Shown: in pieces, positions 1-6,742 of the stretch
How positions within the stretch are numbered: the first letter of the stretch is position 1
How the letters are laid out: every line of letters starts with the position of its first letter
NCBI GenBank assembly: GCA_964478325.1
Contig: CAYZIA010000028.1
Span: 1 to 16,091, forward strand
DNA length: 16,091 nucleotides
Direction of reading: 5' to 3'
Source of the DNA: DUAL01 sp964478325
GTDB taxonomy: Bacteria > Bacteroidota > Bacteroidia > Flavobacteriales > BACL11
Notes under the pieces: generated by a model
Seen by the model: the letters and a program-made list of their open reading frames with translations, nothing else
Told to the model about the DNA's origin: nothing
Databases searched by the model: none
Made by a program: the position numbers and the translations under genes

Positions 1-27
1 TCAATTAGTAAAAAAATATTCTTCAAT

Positions 28-60
28 AGTATAACAGTATACTTTCATCCTTACTTTTTT
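28..60 (+). terminator. Possible terminator hairpin upstream of the J-domain gene
   Basis: A perfect 6-base inverted repeat (AGTATA at 28-33, TATACT at 38-43, loop ACAG) is followed by a T-rich stretch at 51-60. It could end transcription of a gene lying to the left of the window. The stem is entirely A/T apart from one G-C pair, so it is weak; nothing else in the first 62 bases looks functional. Confidence 0.3.
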
Positions 61-62
61 TT

Positions 63-70
63 TACTTTTG
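63..70 (+). promoter_or_regulatory. Bacteroidota -7 promoter element
   Basis: TACTTTTG matches the Bacteroidota housekeeping-sigma -7 consensus TAnnTTTG and lies 19 bases upstream of the ATG at 90, giving an expected leader of about 15 bases. I see no clear -33 TTG/TTTG at the usual spacing, so the call rests on the -7 match and its position. Confidence 0.5.
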
Positions 71-89
71 TTTATTAAAATTAATAGAT

Positions 90-797
90 ATGTCTTTAGG
101 TAAATGGGTAGGAATAGGAGCAGGATGGTTTTTAGCTGGTCCAATTGGCGCAATAATTGGTTATTATATTGGTAAAAGTTTTTTTGATGGTAAGGATGAT
201 CAAGCAAGAGCTTATGAACTGTCTCTTTTAATATTATCCTCATTAGTTATTAAATCTGACGGTAAGATTGTAAAAGCTGAGTTAGAATACGTTAAGAGAT
301 TCTTTGTTAATACTTTTGGAACTCAGAAAGCAAATAAATACTTTGAGGTTTTTAATAAACTCAACAAGCAATCATTATCTTCCCAATTACGTCCTGTATG
401 TCAACAACTAAATTCCTATGTAAATCATCCTTCAAGATTACAAATAATTCATTTTCTTTTTGGAGTTTCTGCAAGTGATAATGAAATACATTCTTCTGAG
501 GTAAAATTAATAAAGAAAATTGCGGGCTATCTTAATATAAATCAGCATGATTTTGAGTCTATTCAGTCAATGTTTATAGATCAAGGTAGTATACATAGTT
601 TGGATAAATGGTTTAAGATTCTTGAAATAGAAAAAAATGCTTCAGAAGAAGAGATTAAGAAAGCTCATAGAAAGATGGTAATGAAATATCATCCAGATAA
701 ATTACAAGGCGTTAGTGAGGATATCGTAAAACTTGCAGAAGAGAAATTTCGGCTTGTTCAAGATGCTTATGAGAATATTATGAAAAGTAAATCATAA
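90..797 (+). CDS. TerB/J-domain protein (DjlA-like co-chaperone)
   Basis: A 235-residue protein with three parts. Residues about 5-32 form a glycine-rich hydrophobic segment (GIGAGWFLAGPIGAIIGYYIG), probably one membrane span near the N-terminus. Residues about 40-165 resemble a TerB-type helical domain, with two related acidic repeats (KSDGKIVKAE and ASDNEIHSSE) as in DjlA-family proteins. Residues about 170-235 are a J domain with its HPD motif at 201-203 and the expected helices on both sides. J domains stimulate the ATPase of DnaK, so a membrane-tethered DnaK co-chaperone is the likely role; the client is unknown. The same order (N-terminal membrane anchor, TerB, C-terminal J) is seen in DjlA, but I do not assign the symbol because identity to E. 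coli DjlA looks limited. The ATG at 90 is preferred because a -7 promoter element lies just upstream and the membrane segment starts at once. Confidence 0.87.
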   Translation: MSLGKWVGIGAGWFLAGPIGAIIGYYIGKSFFDGKDDQARAYELSLLILSSLVIKSDGKIVKAELEYVKRFFVNTFGTQKANKYFEVFNKLNKQSLSSQLRPVCQQLNSYVNHPSRLQIIHFLFGVSASDNEIHSSEVKLIKKIAGYLNINQHDFESIQSMFIDQGSIHSLDKWFKILEIEKNASEEEIKKAHRKMVMKYHPDKLQGVSEDIVKLAEEKFRLVQDAYENIMKSKS

Positions 798-806
798 CGC
801 TTAAAA

Positions 807-845
807 GAGGATAGAGGACAATCCTCTCATCTCGATTCTTTTTTT
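807..845 (+). terminator. Hairpin plus T-run after the J-domain gene
   Basis: GAGG (807-810) and AGAGGA (813-818) pair with TCCTCT (822-827) and TCTC (830-833) around a CAA loop, with one 2x2 internal mismatch and one G-T pair. A T-run begins at 839. It starts 10 bases after the stop codon at 797, so it is a plausible intrinsic terminator, and it abuts the promoter of the next gene. Confidence 0.55.
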
Positions 846-852
846 ATTTTTG
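845..852 (+). promoter_or_regulatory. Bacteroidota -7 promoter element before the beta-barrel gene
   Basis: TATTTTTG matches TAnnTTTG and is followed by CAGC, a common context just downstream of this element in Bacteroidota. It lies 27 bases upstream of the ATG at 880. It overlaps the end of the preceding T-run, so terminator and promoter are nested. A TTG start codon at 850 would lie inside this element and is therefore unlikely to be used. Confidence 0.55.
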
Positions 853-879
853 CAGCATATTAATCTAAAATCAAAAATT

Positions 880-1473
880 ATGAAAAAATTAATTACAATC
901 ATTTTCGCAGGTCTTTTAACATTAAGCCTTTCTGCACAACAATATGGAGTAAAAGCTGGATTAGATTTAACTAATCTTAACTTATCTTCTGCTGATACCT
1001 CTGTGGTCTTTGATATGGGATCTGGATATAGTTTTGGGGTTTCTGGAATTATTGAATTATCAGATGTATTACAATTCAAACCTGGACTTCTCTACGCACA
1101 TAGAACATCTTCAACTACTGTTGATGTACTGGGAATAGATATAAAAGCGACATGGAATTTAGATTATGTAGATATTCCTATGGATTTTGGCTATATGGTT
1201 TCTGACCAGATTACTATAAATGCTGGTCCATATGTTAGCTTATTATTAGCAGGTAAATCAAAAATTGAATTTATGGGTCAAACTGAAGAAGAAGATATAA
1301 AAGAAGATACTGAATCTATGGATTATGGAATAAATTTAGGCTTAACATTTAATATAAATGAAAGTATGATGATTAATGCAGGATACGCATTAGGAATGGC
1401 AAGTATTATAGATGAAGATGATAAGCTTACTTGGTCTGCTTTCAAGATTTCTTTTGGTTATATTTTTGAATAA
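880..1473 (+). CDS. Small outer-membrane beta-barrel protein (PorT-like family)
   Basis: The product has 197 residues. Residues 1-20 are a signal peptide ending in LSLSAQ, typical for Bacteroidota, followed by the start of a barrel domain with QYGVKAGLDLTNL. Alternating polar/hydrophobic strands with glycine-rich turns run to the end, which closes with FKISFGYIFE, a terminal strand rich in aromatics. This matches the outer-membrane beta-barrel families common in Bacteroidota (PF13568/PF13505-like, often named PorT family); eight strands is my estimate. The substrate or partner cannot be read from sequence. An acidic insertion (EEEDIKEDTE) probably forms an external loop. The ATG at 880 is chosen over an in-frame TTG at 850 because it begins the signal peptide directly and the TTG lies inside the promoter element. 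Hairpins on both sides suggest a single-gene transcript. Confidence 0.85.
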   Translation: MKKLITIIFAGLLTLSLSAQQYGVKAGLDLTNLNLSSADTSVVFDMGSGYSFGVSGIIELSDVLQFKPGLLYAHRTSSTTVDVLGIDIKATWNLDYVDIPMDFGYMVSDQITINAGPYVSLLLAGKSKIEFMGQTEEEDIKEDTESMDYGINLGLTFNINESMMINAGYALGMASIIDEDDKLTWSAFKISFGYIFE

Positions 1474-1495
1474 GATAGGTTAGCAAAAAAGTATA

Positions 1496-1530
1496 GATGA
1501 GTAAGAATACAATATTCTCATCCCGACTTT
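1496..1530 (+). terminator. Possible terminator hairpin after the beta-barrel gene
   Basis: GATGA (1496-1500) and GAATA (1505-1509) pair with TATTC (1513-1517) and TCATC (1518-1522) around a CAA loop; GTAA bulges on the 5' side. It is followed by a short pyrimidine stretch but not a clean T-run. Position between two genes of the same strand supports a terminator or RNA-end structure. Confidence 0.4.
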
Positions 1531-1578
1531 CTTGAATTTATTAATTTTCATTTCGTAAGTAAAAACCTGCTCTCATTT

Positions 1579-3993
1579 ATGAAGAAACGGATATATATAT
1601 TCAATTTCTTAGTTTTATTAGTATTAGAATTAGGTGCACAAGTATCATTAACCTATCAAAAACCTTCAAAAGAAATATTAGAACTTGTGGATGTTTCTTT
1701 AGCCCCATCAGTGCTTGTTAATGATAGTAAAGACTTTATGATTCTTCTATATCGAGATCCTTTCAAAAGTATTCAAGATTTATCAAAAGAAGAGTTGAGA
1801 CTAGCCGGCTTAAGAATTGATCCAAAGACTAATATTGGAAGCAGAGTGACTTATTATAATAACTTAAAAACCAAAGACCTTGTTAATGATTCTCATTTGT
1901 TTCAGGTGAGCGGATTACCACCGGACCCAAAGTTATCTAATTTTAGTTTTTCTCCTGATCAAAAAAAGTTGGCATTTACCAATACAACGTCTTTTGGAGT
2001 TGAAGTTTGGGTACTTGACTTAACTAGTAATTTCTCAAAGAAACTAACTGAACCAAACGTGAATGCTAATTTGAGGGATGTAATAAACTGGTTTGAAGAT
2101 AGTAAATCAATCTTGGTGAAAATAATTCCCAATACAAAGCAGGATGTTATTAACACAGAAGAATCTATTCCTATCGGCCCTATTGTATCTGTAAATGATG
2201 GAAAGAAAGCACAAAATAGAACATATCAAGATTTATTAAAAAACAAAAATGATGAGCATAATTTTGAGAACCTTGCTATTTCAGATTTGTACAAAGTTTC
2301 ATTAAATGGGGAGAGTAAGAAATGGCTATCAAAAGCAATGTACAATGGGATAGACTTTTCTCCAGATGGGGAATATGTAATGGTAACAACTATTGAGAAA
2401 CCATTCTCATATCTTGTTCCTTATTACAGATTTCCTTCTAAAACAGTTATTTATACTAAGTATGGTAAGAAAATAGAAACAGTTGTTGAGGTGCCATTGA
2501 TAGAAGATTTACCAAAAGGATTTATGTCTGTTCGTAAAGGAAAGAGAAAGTTTAATTGGAGGAATGATAAGCCATCAAGTTTAATATTTATTCAGGCGCT
2601 TGATGGAGGTGATCCAGAAAAAGACGTCGTATATAGAGATGAAGTTTTTCAACTAGACCCTCCATTCAATGGGAAAGCTAAAAGTTTGATAAAAACTATT
2701 AATAGATTTAGATCTGCTGTTTGGGGAAATGATAGTACAGCACTTGTTTATGATTATTGGTGGAACACGAGGAATACAAAAACATATTTGTTTAATCCAT
2801 CTGAGATTACTTTTGAGGCAGAAATACTTTTTGATAGAAATTATCAGAATAGATATACGGAACCTGGAGATTTTGTTACTAAAAGAAATAAAATGGGAAG
2901 TTATGTTTTAGTTATTGAGGAAGGTAATGTTTTTTTGAATGGAGCAGGGTATTCTAAAAAAGGACAGTTTCCTTTTATTGATCAAATGAATCTTTATTCA
3001 AAGAAAGTAAGTAGATTGTATCAATCCAGATATACTGATAAGCTCGAAAATATTAATAATTATGATGCTAAAAAAAATCAACTATTGGTGAGAATAGAAT
3101 CTCCTAATGAATATCCTAACTATTTTATTAGAGATTTAAATAAAGAAACTCTTTCTCAATTAACAAATTTTACTAATCCTTTTAAAAGTATTCAGGGTAT
3201 TTATAAAGAGGTAATAGATTATAAAAGAGAGGATGGGCTAAATCTTTCAGGTATTTTATATTTGCCGTTAGGATATGACATAGGGAAAAAAGAAAAGATG
3301 CCAATGATCTTATGGGCATATCCTAGGGAGTTTAAAGATCAAGCAAGTGCTGCACAAAAGATTTCTAATCCAAACAAATTTACTTATCCTCATTATGGTT
3401 CTCCAATTTATTGGGTGACTAAAGGTTATGTTGTCTTAGATAAAGCAACGTTTCCTATAGTTGGAGAGGGTGATGAGCAACCAAATGATTCTTTTCGCAA
3501 GCAATTGGTATCTAATGCAAAAGCTGCTATTGATGCTGTTGATAAATTGGGATATATAGACAGAAAACGTATAGCTGTTGGGGGACATAGCTATGGAGCA
3601 TTTATGGTAGCAAATTTACTTTCTCATTCTAATCTTTTTTCTGCAGGGATTGCTAGAAGTGGTGCCTATAATAGAACATTAACACCTTTTGGATTCCAGA
3701 GTGAGGAAAGAAGTTATTGGGAGGCACCTAATGTATATTACAATATGTCTCCGTTTATGCATGCAGATAAAATGAAGACACCATTACTTATTATACATGG
3801 TGAAGCGGATAATAATTCAGGAACTTATCCTATGCAAAGTACTAGATATTTCAATGCGCTTAAAGGATTAGGAGCTAAAGTTAGATTAGTTATATTGCCT
3901 AATGAAAGTCATGGATATAGAGCTAAGGAAAGTATCTTACATATACTTTGGGAACAAGATCAGTGGCTGGAGAAATATGTGAAGAATAAATAA
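1579..3993 (+). CDS. Secreted S9-family serine peptidase, glutamyl-endopeptidase (S9D) type
   Basis: This 804-residue peptidase carries an N-terminal signal peptide (about 1-20, ending in LELGAQ), so it should act in the periplasm or outside the cell. Residues about 25-540 form the beta-propeller part of prolyl oligopeptidase relatives; ELRLAGLRIDP near residue 70-80 is typical of the S9D group, which includes the plant chloroplast glutamyl endopeptidase. The C-terminal alpha/beta-hydrolase domain has the nucleophile in GGHSYGA (Ser671), the acid in HGEADNN (Asp744) and the base in NESHGY (His778). The run after the nucleophile, IARSGAYNRTLTPFGFQ, is also characteristic of S9D. The family cleaves short peptides, after Glu in the plant enzyme; the specificity here is inferred. 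Only 12 bases separate its stop from the HupE-like gene, suggesting one transcript. All catalytic residues are present and length is normal. Confidence 0.9.
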   Translation: MKKRIYIFNFLVLLVLELGAQVSLTYQKPSKEILELVDVSLAPSVLVNDSKDFMILLYRDPFKSIQDLSKEELRLAGLRIDPKTNIGSRVTYYNNLKTKDLVNDSHLFQVSGLPPDPKLSNFSFSPDQKKLAFTNTTSFGVEVWVLDLTSNFSKKLTEPNVNANLRDVINWFEDSKSILVKIIPNTKQDVINTEESIPIGPIVSVNDGKKAQNRTYQDLLKNKNDEHNFENLAISDLYKVSLNGESKKWLSKAMYNGIDFSPDGEYVMVTTIEKPFSYLVPYYRFPSKTVIYTKYGKKIETVVEVPLIEDLPKGFMSVRKGKRKFNWRNDKPSSLIFIQALDGGDPEKDVVYRDEVFQLDPPFNGKAKSLIKTINRFRSAVWGNDSTALVYDYWWNTRNTKTYLFNPSEITFEAEILFDRNYQNRYTEPGDFVTKRNKMGSYVLVIEEGNVFLNGAGYSKKGQFPFIDQMNLYSKKVSRLYQSRYTDKLENINNYDAKKNQLLVRIESPNEYPNYFIRDLNKETLSQLTNFTNPFKSIQGIYKEVIDYKREDGLNLSGILYLPLGYDIGKKEKMPMILWAYPREFKDQASAAQKISNPNKFTYPHYGSPIYWVTKGYVVLDKATFPIVGEGDEQPNDSFRKQLVSNAKAAIDAVDKLGYIDRKRIAVGGHSYGAFMVANLLSHSNLFSAGIARSGAYNRTLTPFGFQSEERSYWEAPNVYYNMSPFMHADKMKTPLLIIHGEADNNSGTYPMQSTRYFNALKGLGAKVRLVILPNESHGYRAKESILHILWEQDQWLEKYVKNK

Positions 3994-4005
3994 TCTGTTT
4001 TTTTT

Positions 4006-4800
4006 ATGAAAAGATTACTATTATTATACCCTTTGATTGTATTATGTCCTTTGATTGGGCGGCCTCATGATGTTTCAGAATCAACACTTAATGCTATGGC
4101 TGACGCATCATTAATGGATTTTATTTATTTTGGTGCAGAACATATGCTTACAGGATACGATCATATCTTATTCTTAATTGGAGTCGTATTTTTTCTTTCA
4201 GACTATTTTGATATTTTTAAATTTATAACAGCTTTTACAATTGCTCATTGTATCACTCTGATTTTTGCCACTTCTTATAGTATTACAGCAAATGCTTATT
4301 TAATTGATGCTATAATTGCATTTAGTGTTATCTATAAAGGATTTGAGAATTTAGATGGTTTTAAGAAGTTTTTTTCTATTAATCCTCCAAATCTAATTTT
4401 AATGGTTTTTATATTTGGATTAATTCATGGTTTTGGTTTATCAACAAAACTACAAGAAGTGTCAGTTTTCTCAGATATTAATTTGTCTTTATTTCAAATA
4501 TTATCTTTTAATATAGGGGTAGAATTTGGTCAAATAGCAGTATTAATAATAGTTTTCTTACTGCTTTCAATGATTAGAGGAAGATTTTTTGATAAAGTAT
4601 CAAGATTTTCAAATTGGATATTAGTTGTAGCAGGTATACTCTTATTGGTTTATCAACTTAATGGATATTTTTCTGATCATACACATCATTATCAAAATCA
4701 ATTAGAACCACAAGAGTCTAAAAATGAAAAACTTATTAAATCAGATAATAATCACAAGCATAATCATGATCACAAGCATGATCATTCGCATAGTCATTAA
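4006..4800 (+). CDS. HupE/UreJ-family membrane protein with histidine-rich tail
   Basis: The protein has 264 residues: a signal-peptide-like N-terminus, six to seven hydrophobic segments up to about residue 224, and a hydrophilic tail. Family motifs are present in order: GAEHMLTGYDH (43-53), AHCITL (His81), IHGFG (His141) and NIGVEFGQ (Glu173). HupE and UreJ are linked to nickel or other metal uptake in hydrogenase and urease gene clusters; the Bacteroidota members (HupE/UreJ_2-like, PF13795) occur without those enzymes, and their substrate is not established. No urease or hydrogenase gene is in this window. The last 40 residues carry eleven histidines, mostly as HN, HD, HK and HS pairs, suggesting divalent-metal binding. 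Part of the tail is encoded by an imperfect 18-base tandem repeat. It follows the S9 peptidase by 12 bases, with no promoter seen between them, so co-transcription is likely. Confidence 0.85.
   Translation: MKRLLLLYPLIVLCPLIGRPHDVSESTLNAMADASLMDFIYFGAEHMLTGYDHILFLIGVVFFLSDYFDIFKFITAFTIAHCITLIFATSYSITANAYLIDAIIAFSVIYKGFENLDGFKKFFSINPPNLILMVFIFGLIHGFGLSTKLQEVSVFSDINLSLFQILSFNIGVEFGQIAVLIIVFLLLSMIRGRFFDKVSRFSNWILVVAGILLLVYQLNGYFSDHTHHYQNQLEPQESKNEKLIKSDNNHKHNHDHKHDHSHSH
4753..4788 (+). repeat. Imperfect 18-base tandem repeat encoding the His-rich tail
   Basis: Two adjacent 18-base units (4753-4770 and 4771-4788) match at 14 of 18 positions and encode HKHNHD and HKHDHS. The repeat lies wholly inside the HupE-like gene and explains the periodic histidines by local duplication. 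Confidence 0.6.
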
Positions 4801-4843
4801 TAGAGTTATTCAAGATACTGTTAACTTATTCTTTTCTGATCTT

Positions 4844-5035
4844 TTATATAGCGCAACTCATATCCTCTCCACAACATAGAGGGGATTTTATTTTTCCATG
4901 TCCATTTGGGCATTTCGAAATTTGTACTTCTTTACCATTATCTAATTTTAGAACATCATTAACTAATGGAGCATTACACTTACCACAAGTTGCATTAACA
5001 GACATTCCACATTTATTACATTTATAAGTTTCCAT
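4844..5035 (-). CDS. Small cysteine-rich zinc-ribbon protein
   Basis: The product has 63 residues and eight cysteines: CxxC at 6/9, CxxC at 17/20, C42 with H46 in CPNGH, the pair C54-C55 in CCGEDM, and C61. This could hold two zinc ions, or one zinc and one iron; CCGxxM resembles the metal site of desulforedoxin-type proteins, but this is only a resemblance. There is no signal peptide or membrane segment, so it should be cytoplasmic. I recall close relatives as uncharacterised small proteins in Bacteroidota, without a known function. The ATG at 5035 is chosen because the alternative in-frame TTG at 5050 lies inside a strong -7 promoter element (5048-5055). It converges with the HupE-like gene, with 43 bases between the stops, and is downstream of, but separately promoted from, the epimerase gene. 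Confidence 0.75.
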   Translation of the reverse strand: METYKCNKCGMSVNATCGKCNAPLVNDVLKLDNGKEVQISKCPNGHGKIKSPLCCGEDMSCAI

Positions 5036-5047
5036 AATTTTTTTTCG

Positions 5048-5055
5048 CAAATTTA
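5048..5055 (-). promoter_or_regulatory. Bacteroidota -7 promoter element for the zinc-ribbon gene
   Basis: On the minus strand this reads TAAATTTG, an exact fit to TAnnTTTG, followed by CG. The ATG lies only 12 bases further, so the expected transcript leader is under about 10 bases. No convincing -33 element is visible upstream; an A-run occupies much of the spacer. Confidence 0.55.
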
Positions 5056-5135
5056 ATTTTTTTTTGGTACTAGTAAAGAGTATATGACTTGATTTATTTT
5101 ATACTTCTACCCTCATTTTTATAATATTATCTATT

Positions 5136-6026
5136 CTAATTATCTAATATATCTTCTATTGTATTATATTTACAGATAAATCCTGTTTTATTTAATTTTT
5201 CTACACTTAAGCTTATTTTGTTATTTAATATTAGACTTTTTTCCCCTATAAATAATTTTATTATGAATATTGGTATCTTAATAATTAACGCATAGGGACA
5301 TATTTTTCGTTTTATTGTTTTAACGAGGCTATTTTGAGAAATTATTTTTCCATTTGCTAAATTATATGCTCCTTTGTAGTTATCATTTTTTATAGCTTCT
5401 AGAATAAAATTAGACACGTCACTAATATATATCCAGTTTATAGGATTTTTGTTATCACCTAAAATAACGCCTATACCATATTTCATCGCAAGAAGATTGT
5501 ATCTTAGAGGTCCGTATGTTTTACTGAATATTAATGATAGTCTCATCTGAACTACACGACTTCCTAATTGTTGAAATTTATTAGCAGCATCTTCCCAATT
5601 ATATACCATATTTGCTACCCAATCAATTCCAACTGCATCTTTCTCATTCTTAACCCCATGCTCTCTTAATCCATATATTCCACTTGCAGAAGCAGAAATA
5701 AAAGTAGAAGGTCGGATGTTTAATTCTTTACATTTATTGAATAATAATATTGCTCCACCAATTCTACTTTCATACATTAACTTTTTATTCTTCTTTGTCC
5801 ATGGTTTAAGTATTGAATATCCAGATAGATGTATAATATGATTACATCCTTTTAATGCATCTATATCTATATACTTCTTATTGATGTCCCAATAGAATAT
5901 TGTTCTTCCATTTACATCTTGTTTCTTAGTTGTTAAACTTCTTATTTGATAAGATTTTGGAAGCAACTTTTTTACATCTTTTGCTAAACCTCCATTTGAT
6001 CCTGTTATTAAAACAATCTCTTTCAT
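5136..6026 (-). CDS. TIGR01777-family NAD(P)-dependent epimerase/oxidoreductase
   Basis: A 296-residue Rossmann-fold protein of the extended SDR class. The N-terminus LITGSNGGLA (6-15) is the dinucleotide-binding loop; its third glycine is replaced by Ala15, and the usual GGTGFIG-like form is changed. Further family features are IHLSGY (65-70), the W-x(n)-SRI segment (76-89), SASASGIYG (111-119) holding the probable catalytic serine and tyrosine region, and INWIYISD (196-203), a hallmark of TIGR01777 (YfcH/SDR39U1-like). The C-terminal part resembles DUF1731 but is divergent and lysine/isoleucine-rich. No substrate is established for this family. Length is normal (about 300). It starts 37 bases after the end of the interrupted methyltransferase gene on the same strand, so the two were probably one transcript. 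It looks intact. Confidence 0.85.
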   Translation of the reverse strand: MKEIVLITGSNGGLAKDVKKLLPKSYQIRSLTTKKQDVNGRTIFYWDINKKYIDIDALKGCNHIIHLSGYSILKPWTKKNKKLMYESRIGGAILLFNKCKELNIRPSTFISASASGIYGLREHGVKNEKDAVGIDWVANMVYNWEDAANKFQQLGSRVVQMRLSLIFSKTYGPLRYNLLAMKYGIGVILGDNKNPINWIYISDVSNFILEAIKNDNYKGAYNLANGKIISQNSLVKTIKRKICPYALIIKIPIFIIKLFIGEKSLILNNKISLSVEKLNKTGFICKYNTIEDILDN

Positions 6027-6063
6027 TCTTCAATAATTGAATAAAGCGTATTTTATCAAACAA

Positions 6064-6723
6064 TTATTTTTGTCCAATTCCAAAAACACACCATCCGTAA
6101 ATATTCCAGAAAGAAGATATTATTCGCTTCCGATTTCCACTTATAAAACCAGAAATTATAATAAATAAATCTAGAGGGATTCTAATCCAATTACGCACAA
6201 TACCTACTTTTTGTACCTTAAGTTGGCAATTTTCTGATAGAAATTCATAGATACTATGTTTTGTCCAAGGTTTAATATGAGTAGGGTCGTCATAGAAATT
6301 AAAAGGATTGTGTTGCTCTCTATGGAATCCAAAAGAAGGTACTAGTATCGAGGACCAATTAGGTGCTTCAACATATATTTTCCCTCCCTTCTTTAAAACT
6401 CGATTTATTTCATTTCCTAACGATAAAGGATTGTTCAGATGCTCTAAAACATGGGTAAAAATAATTGCATCAAAGTAGTTTGTTTCGTAAGGCAGTTCGC
6501 TTCTTTCAAGATTAATATTTCTAAAATTGATAAATGAATCTACTTATTCTTTAGGGAGAATATCTATGCCATGATATTCCACTTCGTTGAAATGCTTTTT
6601 AATAAACATAGCATTTCTTCCAATACCACATCCTAGCTCTAAGATTTTAAAATCTCTCCTAAAGCTAAGAAAGAATTTTTGTTTCACCCCATTATTTATA
6701 ATTAGGTCCTTTAATCTATCCAT
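6064..6723 (-). pseudogene. SAM-dependent methyltransferase interrupted by one in-frame stop
   Basis: Translating the minus strand from the ATG at 6723 gives 59 residues, then TAA at 6546-6544 (codon 60), then 159 more residues in the same frame to a TAA at 6066-6064. Both halves belong to one class I methyltransferase (Methyltransf_11 type). Before the stop: motif I LELGCGIGRN (28-37) and the acidic ribose-binding GIDI (52-55). After it, counting through the stop: DAIIFTHVLEHL (85-96, motif II region) and RVLKKGGKIYVEAPN (motif III region). A stop lies two codons before the ATG, so no longer N-terminus exists here. No ATG follows the nonsense codon closely, so restart is unlikely. The cause may be a one-base substitution (for example CAA, AAA or GAA to TAA), a sequencing error, or rarely readthrough. 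The gene begins 19 bases after the receptor gene and precedes the epimerase by 37 bases. The methylated substrate is unknown. Confidence 0.85.
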
Positions 6724-6742
6724 GGATTATATAGTAATTAAC

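Noticed and set aside
1..243. 80-residue minus-strand ORF at the left edge
   Set aside because: It overlaps the well-supported N-terminus and promoter of the J-domain gene, has low-complexity Leu/Lys/Tyr composition and no recognisable domain. It is a shadow frame.
850..879. TTG start at 850 for the beta-barrel gene
   Set aside because: The TTG lies inside the -7 promoter element at 845-852; the ATG at 880 directly begins a standard signal peptide.
1542..1549. TAATTTTC as the promoter of the S9 peptidase
   Set aside because: It departs from TAnnTTTG at the last base and has no correctly spaced -33 element; too weak to list as a feature.
5079..5105. Inverted repeat AGTATA/TATACT between the epimerase and zinc-ribbon genes
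   Set aside because: Six mostly A/T pairs with a 15-base loop; likely by chance in AT-rich sequence.
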